A DNA stretch of 64,000 bases from Tenacibaculum gallaicum. GTDB lineage: Bacteria > Bacteroidota > Bacteroidia > Flavobacteriales > Flavobacteriaceae. Made by a program: the position numbers and the translations under genes. The stretch lies in contig NZ_QUNS01000001.1 of NCBI RefSeq assembly GCF_003387615.1, positions 412,241-476,240 of the forward strand, read 5' to 3'. Below the pieces are notes generated by a model. It saw only the letters and a program-made list of their open reading frames with translations. It was not told the origin of the DNA and ran no database searches. This document shows, piece by piece, positions 25,862-33,185 of the stretch (position 1 is the stretch's first letter; each line of letters begins with the position of its first letter).

Positions 25862-27196
25862 TTGCAACACGACATTAGTTTTAAACATATAAACAAACTA
25901 GCAATGCCTGCCTTAATTGCAGGAGTTGCTGAACCTTTACTTTCTACCACTGACTTAGCGATTGTAGGTAATATTGAATACAATGCTACCGAAAGTATTG
26001 CAGCAATTGGTATTGTAGGAGCTTTTTTATCCATGTTAATTTGGGTGTTTGGGCAAACACGTAGTGGAATTTCTTCTATCGTTTCACAATATTTAGGTGC
26101 TAATAAACTTGATGAAATTAAAAACTTACCCGCACAAGCTATTGTTATTGTATTAGGGGTAAGTGCTCTTATTTTAGGAATTAGTTATCCTTTTGCCAAA
26201 GAAATTTTTGAATTATATAATGCTTCAGGAACCATTTTAGACTATTCTGTTGCGTATTATAAAATCCGTGTTTTTGGGTTTCCATTTACGCTTTTTACCA
26301 TCGCTGTTTTTGGTACATTTAGAGGTTTACAAAATGCGTATTATCCAATGATCATTGCCTTGATTGGAACGTTTATTAATATTATACTAGATGTCGTTTT
26401 GGTTTACGGAGTAGAAGGTTTTGTTCCAGCTATGCATATTCAAGGGGCTGCCTATGCAAGTGTTGTTGCACAAGTTACGATGGCAATAATTTCTGCAGTA
26501 TTATTATTAAAAAAGACGGATATTTCGTTAAAATTCAGCTTGCCATTTAATACTGAAATTCCAAAATTCATAGTAATGGTCTTAAACTTATTTGTGCGAA
26601 CCATAGCGTTAAATGTAGCCTTATATTTTGGAACTTCTTATGCTACTGACTATGGAGATGCTTACATTGCAGCTTATACCATCGGATTCAATATATGGCT
26701 TATAGGCGCTTTTATGATTGATGGCTATTCTTCCGCAGGAAATATGTTGTCAGGAAAATTATTAGGAGCAAAAGCCTACAAAACCCTAGTTACCTTAGGA
26801 AATAGATTAATTACTTATGGTTTTCTTTTTGGGTTATTACTAGCCGCTGTCGGATTTGTTTTGTATCAATCTATAGGAAAAGTATTCACGAAAGAACCAG
26901 AGGTTTTAGAGCAGTTTTACGATACCTTTTGGATTATTTTACTCATGCAACCTGTATGTTCAATCGCCTTTATTTATGACGGAATGTTTAAAGGGATGGG
27001 AGAAATGAAGTATTTACGAAACGTTTTATTATTAGCAACAGGATTCGTATTCGTCCCAACCTTATTATTTTTTGATTTATTAGATTATAAACTGTATGCT
27101 ATTTGGATTGCTTTTTTCCTGTGGATGATTGCTAGAGGAACTCCATTAATTATAAAGTTTAGAAGAAAGTTTTTACCACTTGCTCAAAAAACGTAA
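25862..27196 (+). CDS. MATE-family efflux transporter
   Basis: This 444-residue protein has about 12 hydrophobic segments in two similar halves. The MATE N-terminal signature region reads INKLAMPALIAGVAEPLLSTTD with VGNIEY and GQTRSGISSIVSQYLGA following. It exports cationic drugs or metabolites using a Na+ or H+ gradient. It starts at TTG 25862, five bases after mutS, and no ATG lies close by in frame before the first membrane segment, so it is translated from the mutS transcript. It is closest in style to DinF-like members; the substrate is unknown. Confidence 0.9.
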   Translation: MQHDISFKHINKLAMPALIAGVAEPLLSTTDLAIVGNIEYNATESIAAIGIVGAFLSMLIWVFGQTRSGISSIVSQYLGANKLDEIKNLPAQAIVIVLGVSALILGISYPFAKEIFELYNASGTILDYSVAYYKIRVFGFPFTLFTIAVFGTFRGLQNAYYPMIIALIGTFINIILDVVLVYGVEGFVPAMHIQGAAYASVVAQVTMAIISAVLLLKKTDISLKFSLPFNTEIPKFIVMVLNLFVRTIALNVALYFGTSYATDYGDAYIAAYTIGFNIWLIGAFMIDGYSSAGNMLSGKLLGAKAYKTLVTLGNRLITYGFLFGLLLAAVGFVLYQSIGKVFTKEPEVLEQFYDTFWIILLMQPVCSIAFIYDGMFKGMGEMKYLRNVLLLATGFVFVPTLLFFDLLDYKLYAIWIAFFLWMIARGTPLIIKFRRKFLPLAQKT

Positions 27197-27217
27197 TTTT
27201 GAGCAAACAACAAATAA

Positions 27218-27985
27218 ATGACTACAACTAGAGAAAACGGAAGTTTATATACACATATTGAAAATAAGATTGCTACGGTTGAATTCGGGCACCCAGCTAG
27301 TAACTCTTTTCCAAGTGTGTTGTTAGAACGTTTAGCAAATGAGTTTGATAAGCTTTCAATTAATAATGAAGTTTCAGTAATTGTACTAAAATCAGAAGGA
27401 GATCGTGCTTTTTGTGCAGGTGCTTCTTTTGATGAATTGGTAGCAATTGATAATTTAGAAGATGGAAAAGCTTTTTTTTCAGGTTTTGCGAATGTTATTA
27501 ATGCGATGCGTCGTTGTTCGAAACTAATTGTAGGAAGAGTTCAAGGAAAAACTGTGGGAGGCGGAGTTGGTTTAGCAGCCGCTTGTGATTATGTATTAGC
27601 TACGGAACACGCTTCTATTAAGCTTTCTGAATTTACAATAGGTATTGGTCCATTCGTAATTGCGCCTGCCGTAGAACGTAAAATTAGTGTAAGTGGATTA
27701 GCAGAATTAACCTTAGATGCTACGAGTTGGAAAAATGCATATTGGGCAAAAGAAAAAGGGTTGTATGCCCGTGTTTTTGAAACACAAAGTGAATTAGATA
27801 AAGAAGTTGCCATTTTATCAGAAAAACTGGCGTCATATAATCCTGAAGCATTGGCTGAAATGAAAAGAGCTTTATGGATTGGAACGGAACATTGGGAAGA
27901 ACTCTTGATGGAAAGAGCAGAAACCTCAGGAAAATTAGTATTGTCTGAGTTTACCAAAAAAGCATTAGCCAAATTTAAGAAGTAA
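27218..27985 (+). CDS. Enoyl-CoA hydratase/isomerase (crotonase) family protein
   Basis: The 255 residues carry the crotonase fold: FCAGASFDEL forms the first oxyanion-hole strand and GKTVGGGVGLAAACDYVLA the second. Ser-Glu in KLSEFTIGIGP matches the position of the second catalytic Glu. The first catalytic Glu of enoyl-CoA hydratase appears replaced by Gly/Val in GGGVGL, so an isomerase or another crotonase reaction is possible. It follows the MATE gene by 21 bases on the same strand and precedes two tiny membrane ORFs. Confidence 0.82.
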   Translation: MTTTRENGSLYTHIENKIATVEFGHPASNSFPSVLLERLANEFDKLSINNEVSVIVLKSEGDRAFCAGASFDELVAIDNLEDGKAFFSGFANVINAMRRCSKLIVGRVQGKTVGGGVGLAAACDYVLATEHASIKLSEFTIGIGPFVIAPAVERKISVSGLAELTLDATSWKNAYWAKEKGLYARVFETQSELDKEVAILSEKLASYNPEALAEMKRALWIGTEHWEELLMERAETSGKLVLSEFTKKALAKFKK

Positions 27986-27987
27986 GA

Positions 27988-28161
27988 ATGTTTTTAATTG
28001 AAGAAGAAAAAAGTTCTACAGCCTATAAAGTAGGATATGAAATAGGACAAAGGATAGCACATAATTCTTTCCTGGCTGTGTTACTCGGAGTGGTGGTTTC
28101 AGTAGGTTTTGTGTGGATATTAACAAAAGTTGTAAAACAAATTCGTAATTTTGGCGAATAA
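27988..28161 (+). CDS. 57-residue single-span membrane protein
   Basis: ATG at 27988, two bases after the crotonase stop, opens MFLIEEEKSSTAYKVGYEIG. One membrane segment (AVLLGVVVSVGFVWILTKVV) and a short basic end follow. The charged N-terminal half with YKVGYEIGQRIAHN may form an amphipathic helix. Tight spacing argues for co-translation with the crotonase gene. No family is recognised. Confidence 0.65.
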   Translation: MFLIEEEKSSTAYKVGYEIGQRIAHNSFLAVLLGVVVSVGFVWILTKVVKQIRNFGE

Positions 28162-28173
28162 AAATAAAATAGT

Positions 28174-28272
28174 ATGGGTGGAGATTATTTATTTGCCATT
28201 TTAGCAGCAGGTGTTGCAGTAGTTTATTTCTTTAATAAATATAGAGCAAACAAAAAATTTAAGAGAAAATAA
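28174..28272 (+). CDS. 32-residue single-span membrane peptide
   Basis: ATG at 28174 opens MGGDYLFAILAAGVAVVYFF followed by a Lys/Arg-rich tail (NKYRANKKFKRK). It has one membrane segment with a strongly basic C-terminus. It sits 12 bases after the 57-residue ORF and 23 bases before queD on the same strand. Function unknown. Confidence 0.6.
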   Translation: MGGDYLFAILAAGVAVVYFFNKYRANKKFKRK

Positions 28273-28284
28273 GAGCCTTTTAAA

Positions 28285-28290
28285 AAGGAG
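28285..28290 (+). promoter_or_regulatory. Shine-Dalgarno-like AAGGAG before queD
   Basis: AAGGAG lies five bases before the queD ATG. Such a strong site is unusual in Flavobacteriia and fixes the start of queD. Confidence 0.6.
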
Positions 28291-28295
28291 AATAT

Positions 28296-28745
28296 ATGAG
28301 CAATATTAGAATTACCAAACAGTTTACTTTTGAAACTGGACACGCTTTGTACGGTTATGATGGAAAGTGTAAAAATGTTCACGGGCATAGTTACAAGCTT
28401 TCGGTTACCGTAATTGGTTCTCCAATTACAGATACTTCTAACGTTAAGTATGGAATGGTAATTGACTTTGGTGATTTAAAGAAAATCGTAAAAGAAGAAA
28501 TTGTTGATGTGTTCGATCATGCTACGGTATTCAACAAAAATACACCTCATGTAGAGTTAGCCAAAGAGTTAAAAGACCGTGGGCACCATGTAATTTTGGT
28601 AGATTATCAACCCACAAGTGAAATGATGGTGATTGATTTTGCTAAGAAGATCCAAAGTAGACTTCCTAAAAGGATCAAATTACACGCTATTAAACTACAA
28701 GAAACAGATACTAGCTTTGCTGAGTGGTATGCTTCTGATAATTAA
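28296..28745 (+). CDS. queD: 6-carboxy-5,6,7,8-tetrahydropterin synthase
   Basis: This 149-residue protein is a PTPS-family enzyme. Zinc ligands are His16, His29 and His31 (CKNVHGHSYKL), the catalytic Cys is Cys25, and the downstream catalytic residues appear in DVFDHATVFN and LQETDTSFAEW. QueD converts dihydroneopterin triphosphate to 6-carboxytetrahydropterin, the second step toward queuosine. The Cys-x3-His-x-His spacing supports QueD over eukaryotic-type PTPS. No other queuosine genes are adjacent. Confidence 0.92.
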   Translation: MSNIRITKQFTFETGHALYGYDGKCKNVHGHSYKLSVTVIGSPITDTSNVKYGMVIDFGDLKKIVKEEIVDVFDHATVFNKNTPHVELAKELKDRGHHVILVDYQPTSEMMVIDFAKKIQSRLPKRIKLHAIKLQETDTSFAEWYASDN

Positions 28746-28791
28746 CCAATAATTAGTTATCATTGATAATTGTTCTTTGGTAATTGATAGG

Positions 28792-29433
28792 TTATTTCCC
28801 GTTAAATTCATTCATAGTATTAGCTAAACCTGCCGTAATAAAAGAGGTTACAGCTTTTACAGAAAAAGGAATACGCTCAATCATCGCGCTTTCTTCATCA
28901 GAGTCCCATTCACCTAAAACGTAATCTACTTGACGCCCTTTGCTATATTCAGCTCCTACACCAAAGCGAAAACGTGGGTAGGCACCTGTATTAAACTTAT
29001 CTTGGATGTCTTTTAGACCATTATGTCCGCCAGAACTACCTTTTCCTTTAATACGAATCTTTCCGAAATCAATATTTAAGTCATCGGTAATAATTAATAA
29101 GTTTTCAACTTGAATGTTTTCTTTTTGCATCCAGTATTTAACAGCTTTTCCACTTAAATTCATATAAGTGCTCGGTTTTAGAACGATAACTGTTTTACCT
29201 TTAATTTTAAGTTTAGCAATATCTCCTAGTTTTTCAGTCTCAAAAGAACTTTCATATTCTTTTACGAAAGCATCTACGATTTTAAAGCCGATATTATGAC
29301 GTGTGTTGGCATATTTTTCACCAATATTACCTAAGCCTACAATTAAAAATTTCTTCATTGAATTGTTTTCTTTCTCTGTTAATTGTTTTGTAGAAAAACC
29401 AAATAATCTTTTCAAAAAAGTTGTAAAAATCAT
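28792..29433 (-). CDS. pth: Peptidyl-tRNA hydrolase
   Basis: Pth frees tRNA from prematurely released peptidyl-tRNA. The core starts KKFLIVGLGNIGEKYANTRH with the catalytic His in NTRHNIGF. Further signatures are LKPSTYMNLSG, LLIITDDLNIDFGKIRIK and GSSGGHNGLKDI. From ATG 29433 it has 213 residues with a basic, Phe-rich N-terminal extension (MIFTTFLKRLFGFSTK). An alternative ATG at 29358 gives the bare 188-residue core. It lies downstream of rplY on the same strand, separated by a terminator. Confidence 0.93.
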   Translation of the reverse strand: MIFTTFLKRLFGFSTKQLTEKENNSMKKFLIVGLGNIGEKYANTRHNIGFKIVDAFVKEYESSFETEKLGDIAKLKIKGKTVIVLKPSTYMNLSGKAVKYWMQKENIQVENLLIITDDLNIDFGKIRIKGKGSSGGHNGLKDIQDKFNTGAYPRFRFGVGAEYSKGRQVDYVLGEWDSDEESAMIERIPFSVKAVTSFITAGLANTMNEFNGK

Positions 29434-29447
29434 ACACCAAAAATAAA

Positions 29448-29474
29448 AAAAGCGTTACACATGGTAACGCTTTT
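29448..29474 (-). terminator. Terminator after rplY
   Basis: AAAAGCGTTAC pairs with GTAACGCTTTT and a T run follows on the minus strand. It lies between rplY and pth and may be partly read through to pth. Confidence 0.85.
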
Positions 29475-29495
29475 GTATGATTATAGTTTTGCTGT

Positions 29496-30074
29496 CTAAG
29501 CTTCTTCAGTTTCAGATGCTGCTTTAGCAGCATTACGAGACATACGAACTTGAGCAACTACTGTGTTGTCTGGGTGTAAGAATGTATAATTATCATTCTT
29601 TAATTTAGTAACATATAATTTATTACCAATTTCTAATTCAGTAATATCAGCTTCGATATAATCTGGTAAATTAGCTGGTAAAGCTTTTACTTTTAACTTA
29701 CGTAAGTTGTGACGTAAAGCACCACCTACCATAACACCTTTAGAAGTTCCAACTAAACGAACAGGAATATCCATTGTCATAGCTTTGTCTTCAAATAATT
29801 GGTAGAAGTCTACATGTAAAATGCTATCGTGTACTGGGTGGAACTGTATATCTTGTAATACAGCATTGTATGTTACACCATCTAATTCAATCGTAGCAGT
29901 AAATACGTCTGGAGTATATACTAATGGCTTGAACGATTTTTCGTCAGCTGAAAAGTGTACTGGTTTGTCTCCTCCGTATAATACGCAAGGAACCTTTCCA
30001 GCATTACGTAAGGCTTTGGTTGCTTTTTTACCTACGCTTTCTCTTTGAGATCCTTTGATTGTAATTGATTTCAT
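29496..30074 (-). CDS. rplY: 50S ribosomal protein L25 (long, CTC-type)
   Basis: The 192-residue protein has the 5S rRNA-binding N-terminal domain ([18 protein letters not shown], then [14 protein letters not shown]) and a C-terminal TL5/CTC beta domain ([20 protein letters not shown] and [19 protein letters not shown]). It ends in a short acidic tail. It follows prs by 21 bases, and the prs-rplY-pth order is a common arrangement. Confidence 0.95.
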   Translation of the reverse strand: MKSITIKGSQRESVGKKATKALRNAGKVPCVLYGGDKPVHFSADEKSFKPLVYTPDVFTATIELDGVTYNAVLQDIQFHPVHDSILHVDFYQLFEDKAMTMDIPVRLVGTSKGVMVGGALRHNLRKLKVKALPANLPDYIEADITELEIGNKLYVTKLKNDNYTFLHPDNTVVAQVRMSRNAAKAASETEEA

Positions 30075-30095
30075 TACTTTGTTTATTAAATTTAT

Positions 30096-31037
30096 TTACA
30101 TTAAAAATTGATCACTAATTGATGTATTGTCTTGGACTTTATGCATCACATCAGCGAATAAAGTGGCGCAAGATACAACTTTTATTTTAGATACACTCTT
30201 CTTTAAGGGTATTGTATCTGAAACAATTAGCTCTGTTAATTGAGAGTTTTGAATTCTTTCGTAAGCATTGCCAGAAAGAATAGGGTGAGTACAGATGGCA
30301 CGTACACTTTTTGCTCCTCTTTCCATCATTAAATCAGCAGCTTTAGTAAGAGTTCCTCCAGTATCAATCATGTCGTCTACAAGAATCACACTCTTACCTT
30401 CTACTTCACCAATAAGCTCCATATGAGCAATTACATTAGCTTTTTGACGCTGCTTATAACAAATAACTACATCACTTTCTAAATACTTAGAATAGGCATA
30501 GGCTCTTTTTGAACCTCCCATATCTGGAGATGCGATTGTTAAATTATCTAACTCTAAGCTTTCTACGTATGGTAAAAAGATAGTAGAAGCGAATAAATGA
30601 TCTACTGGCTTTTCAAAGAATCCTTGAATTTGATCAGCATGTAAATCCATAGTCATAATCCTAGTTGCCCCAGCTGCTTCTAGTAGTTTTGCAACTAACT
30701 TGGCACCTATGGCTACACGAGGTTTATCTTTTCTGTCTTGACGTGCCCATCCAAAATATGGCATTACAGCCGTAATATGTCTTGCTGATGCACGCTTAGC
30801 AGCATCACACATTAATAGCATTTCCATTAAATTATCTGTTGAAGGAAAAGTAGATCCTATAAGAAAAACTCTACGTCCTCTAACCGATTCTTCAAAAGCA
30901 GGTTGAAATTCGCCATCGCTAAAATGTGTTGTTGTTAACTTTCCTAACTCAGTTCCATATGCGTTAGCGATTTCTTCTGCAAGTTCAACACTTTGTGAAC
31001 AGGCAAAGACTTTTGGGCTTAATTGATTTGTAGCCAT
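30096..31037 (-). CDS. prs: Ribose-phosphate pyrophosphokinase
   Basis: The 313-residue enzyme makes PRPP from ribose 5-phosphate and ATP for nucleotide, His and Trp synthesis. Diagnostic stretches are VRGRRVFLIGSTFPSTDNLM, YFGWARQDRKDKPRVAIGAK, MDLHADQIQGFF and the PRPP-binding VILVDDMIDTGGTLTKA. It heads a prs-rplY-(pth) unit with a -7 box at 31076-31083, back-to-back with the tRNA-Leu promoter. Confidence 0.97.
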   Translation of the reverse strand: MATNQLSPKVFACSQSVELAEEIANAYGTELGKLTTTHFSDGEFQPAFEESVRGRRVFLIGSTFPSTDNLMEMLLMCDAAKRASARHITAVMPYFGWARQDRKDKPRVAIGAKLVAKLLEAAGATRIMTMDLHADQIQGFFEKPVDHLFASTIFLPYVESLELDNLTIASPDMGGSKRAYAYSKYLESDVVICYKQRQKANVIAHMELIGEVEGKSVILVDDMIDTGGTLTKAADLMMERGAKSVRAICTHPILSGNAYERIQNSQLTELIVSDTIPLKKSVSKIKVVSCATLFADVMHKVQDNTSISDQFLM

Positions 31038-31075
31038 TTACAAAAAGGTATTTTTAGTTAGTGTTGTTGTCAAGG

Positions 31076-31083
31076 CAAAAATA
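31076..31083 (-). promoter_or_regulatory. -7 promoter box of prs
   Basis: TATTTTTG on the minus strand, 38 bases before the prs ATG, fits TAnnTTTG. Confidence 0.5.
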
Positions 31084-31128
31084 AAACTATTTTAAGAGTT
31101 TAAAAGATATTTTAAATGAAATATTTTA

Positions 31129-31136
31129 TAGATTTG
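31129..31136 (+). promoter_or_regulatory. -7 promoter box of tRNA-Leu
   Basis: TAGATTTG fits TAnnTTTG and lies 12 bases before the mature tRNA 5' end. Confidence 0.65.
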
Positions 31137-31148
31137 CACTCTCCAAAA

Positions 31149-31232
31149 GCCAAAGTGGTGGAATTGGTAGACACGTCGGATTCAAAATCCGATGCTCGCA
31201 AGGGCGTGTGGGTTCGAGTCCCACCTTTGGTA
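31149..31232 (+). tRNA. tRNA-Leu (anticodon CAA)
   Basis: The acceptor arms GCCAAAG and CTTTGGT pair (one G-T). The anticodon stem TCGGA/TCCGA encloses the loop TTCAAAA with anticodon CAA (31183-31185), which reads UUG. A long class II variable arm (TGCTCGCAAGGGCGT) and the T loop GGTTCGAGTCC are present. The 3' CCA is not encoded. Confidence 0.97.
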
Positions 31233-31234
31233 CT

Positions 31235-31268
31235 AAAAAGCACTTAAACTGAATTTAAGTGCTTTTTT
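31235..31268 (+). terminator. Terminator after tRNA-Leu
   Basis: AAAAAGCACTTAAA pairs with TTTAAGTGCTTTTT across five bases and ends in a T run. It also faces the convergent mobA end. Confidence 0.9.
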
Positions 31269-31270
31269 AA

Positions 31271-32380
31271 TTATGAGCTGATTTCTCTTTTGGCTTCTTT
31301 AAACTCTTCAGGAGTGTTAATGTTTCTAATAAGGATATCATCAACTTCAACAATTTCTACATCAGAGTTAATTAGCATTTTACGAGGACAAGAATACCCT
31401 TGGGCTAAATACTGAAGTAGTTTTCCGTAGGCCTTTGGCTCATAAATGGTAATTAATGGTTCAGGAAATTCTTTGTTTTTCCCTTTGATTGCTGTAGCAA
31501 CTTTACTTGGGTTTCTTTTCTGTAAAAGGAGAGAAATAAGTTCTTTATTTACAAAAGGAACATCGGTTGCTAGTACCAACCAAGCTGTATTTGGGTTCTT
31601 TTGAAAAGCAGAACAAATACCCCCAAAAGGTCCTAAGTTTAAAAAGGTGTCGTGAATTTCATTTTCTTTTTCAGAAGGTTTTTGAACAGAAAAGAAAGTG
31701 TCTAAAGAGCAGTTTTCTAACAACTCTTTAGCGTATTGTTTTTGAGGTTTTCCAAAATAACTTAATTCTGATTTATCAGTGCCCATTCGAGTACTTTTCC
31801 CACCAACTAATATTAAACCTTTCACAGGAGCGATATATTCTTCAATCAAATTTTGAATATGCTGTGTAATTTCATCCACTTGGTCAATTGTGTAGCTAGT
31901 GATGTTTTTGATATTAGGAAAACGTTCTAACAAGCAATCAAAATATGTTGAACTTTCATTCAATTTAATTACAAACTGGATGTTTGTTAATTGTTCTAAC
32001 CTCTTTTTTACAGAAGCTTCTTTTTCATCATCTAAAATCAAAATTTGTTTTGCTCCCTGATAATGGTTCCCATTAACAAATACAAAATCATGATTGTAAA
32101 ACTGTAAGCGCTGTTCGTATTTGTTTACAATAGCAGTAGTATTTAGCTGTAAATTACCTTTATGATGAAAGGTGTATTCAGACAACATATTTTGCTCAAC
32201 ATCTTTAGCATGTGAAGCATCAAAATAGCCTAAATTATATTTTGATAATTTTTTTGAAACTTCATAAACTAAGTTAGCAATAATATCGCATTTGGTTCCT
32301 AAGATAGCTACTTCATTAGGAGCAAAATTATCATTATGCTTTTTAACAAGGTTTGTATGTTTGGTATGCTCCTTATCCAT
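31271..32380 (-). CDS. mobA: Molybdenum cofactor guanylyltransferase (MobA) with extra N-terminal domain
   Basis: This 369-residue protein has a C-terminal nucleotidyltransferase of about 185 residues with VKGLILVGGKSTRMGTDKS, LGPFGGICSAF, WLVLATDVPFV and a Pro-Glu-Pro loop (KEFPEPLI). It transfers GMP to molybdopterin. The first 180 residues form a separate domain beginning VAILGTKCDIIANLVYEVSK. This has the strand-helix pattern of MobB-type P-loop proteins but lacks GKT/S. Its start overlaps moaC by 8 bases. It is part of a Moco cluster on this strand. Confidence 0.85.
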   Translation of the reverse strand: MDKEHTKHTNLVKKHNDNFAPNEVAILGTKCDIIANLVYEVSKKLSKYNLGYFDASHAKDVEQNMLSEYTFHHKGNLQLNTTAIVNKYEQRLQFYNHDFVFVNGNHYQGAKQILILDDEKEASVKKRLEQLTNIQFVIKLNESSTYFDCLLERFPNIKNITSYTIDQVDEITQHIQNLIEEYIAPVKGLILVGGKSTRMGTDKSELSYFGKPQKQYAKELLENCSLDTFFSVQKPSEKENEIHDTFLNLGPFGGICSAFQKNPNTAWLVLATDVPFVNKELISLLLQKRNPSKVATAIKGKNKEFPEPLITIYEPKAYGKLLQYLAQGYSCPRKMLINSDVEIVEVDDILIRNINTPEEFKEAKREISS

Positions 32381-32849
32381 TTTTTATATCTGATTTTCCG
32401 CCTGTTTTTTCTACTAGCTTCACTTCTTGAATTACCATTTTTTGGTTGATGGCTTTGCACATATCGTAAATAGTTAAACAAGTAGCCGAAGCACCTGTAA
32501 GTGCTTCCATTTCTACACCAGTTTTTCCTTCTATGGTTACTTTACAAAAAACTTCAATATGTTCGTTATCTACAATATTAATATCAATATCCACTCCATT
32601 AATTAATAAAGGGTGACACATTGGGATGATATCAGAAGTTTTTTTTACAGCTTGAATTCCAGCAATAATAGCTGTTTGAAAAACAGGCCCTTTTTTAGTG
32701 ATGAGTTCATCATTAGAAAAATGACTTATAATTTCTGAACCTAAAAACATGGTGGCTTTTGCAATGGCTGTACGTTTCGTGATTTTTTTATCAGAAACAT
32801 TCACCATTTTAGGTTGATTTTGTTCGTTTATGTGTGAAAAGTTGCTCAC
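32373..32849 (-). CDS. moaC: Cyclic pyranopterin monophosphate synthase
   Basis: The 158-residue MoaC acts after MoaA in the first Moco step. Conserved parts are MVNVSDKKITKRTAIA, IPMCHPLLINGVDI and GVEMEALTGASATCLTIYDMCK. The start is GTG at 32849 (the next in-frame Met is 14 codons later, at the conserved MVNVSDK). It overlaps mobA by 8 bases. Confidence 0.95.
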   Translation of the reverse strand: MSNFSHINEQNQPKMVNVSDKKITKRTAIAKATMFLGSEIISHFSNDELITKKGPVFQTAIIAGIQAVKKTSDIIPMCHPLLINGVDIDINIVDNEHIEVFCKVTIEGKTGVEMEALTGASATCLTIYDMCKAINQKMVIQEVKLVEKTGGKSDIKNG

Positions 32850-32934
32850 TTTTTATAAGTTTTAAATATTGAGTTCTTGTCAGGTTTAGTTGTCACATCG
32901 AATGAATTTCGTTTTCGACAGAAAAAAGAAATTA

Positions 32935-32968
32935 GTATCGAGATGTATACTAGACTGGTTCTCGATAC
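32935..32968. repeat. Inverted repeat of a REP-like intergenic element
   Basis: GTATCGAGA (32935-32943) and TCTCGATAC (32960-32968) form a 9-bp stem with a 16-base loop next to the GIY-YIG remnant. TATCGAGAAC-type palindromes of this style recur in flavobacterial intergenic regions. Confidence 0.6.
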
Positions 32969-32978
32969 AGTTTCCACT

Positions 32979-33148
32979 CATTCCAATCGTGGAAACCACT
33001 CGAACAGACACTTTTACTTTTTAAAGTTCTTTTTTGCTAAGTTAGGAAGTTTTTCAAACTCATTATTTATAAGGGCTTCTTTTTTAGTTCTAGACCATTT
33101 TTTAATTTGTTTTTCTTATTCCAATCATGAAAACCACTTGAACTGACA
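32979..33148. repeat. Direct repeats flanking the GIY-YIG remnant
   Basis: Bases 32980-33010 and 33118-33148 are about 85 percent alike (ATTCCAATC, then GAAACCACT/GAAAACCACTT, then GAAC and GACA). They bracket the nuclease remnant and mark the ends of a small repeat-borne element inserted between moaC and moeA. Confidence 0.75.
33014..33115 (-). pseudogene. C-terminal remnant of a GIY-YIG endonuclease gene
   Basis: The minus-strand frame between two stops reads EKQIKKWSRTKKEALI, then NNEFEKLPNLAKKNFKK, then stop. This matches the C-terminal tail common to the stand-alone flavobacterial GIY-YIG nucleases, which often sit in repeat-flanked intergenic positions. The catalytic GIY and YIG motifs are gone. 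Only about 33 codons survive, so no active protein is made. Confidence 0.75.
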
Positions 33149-33185
33149 AGATTATTTTTCATAATTAAAAACTCAACATTCAAAA

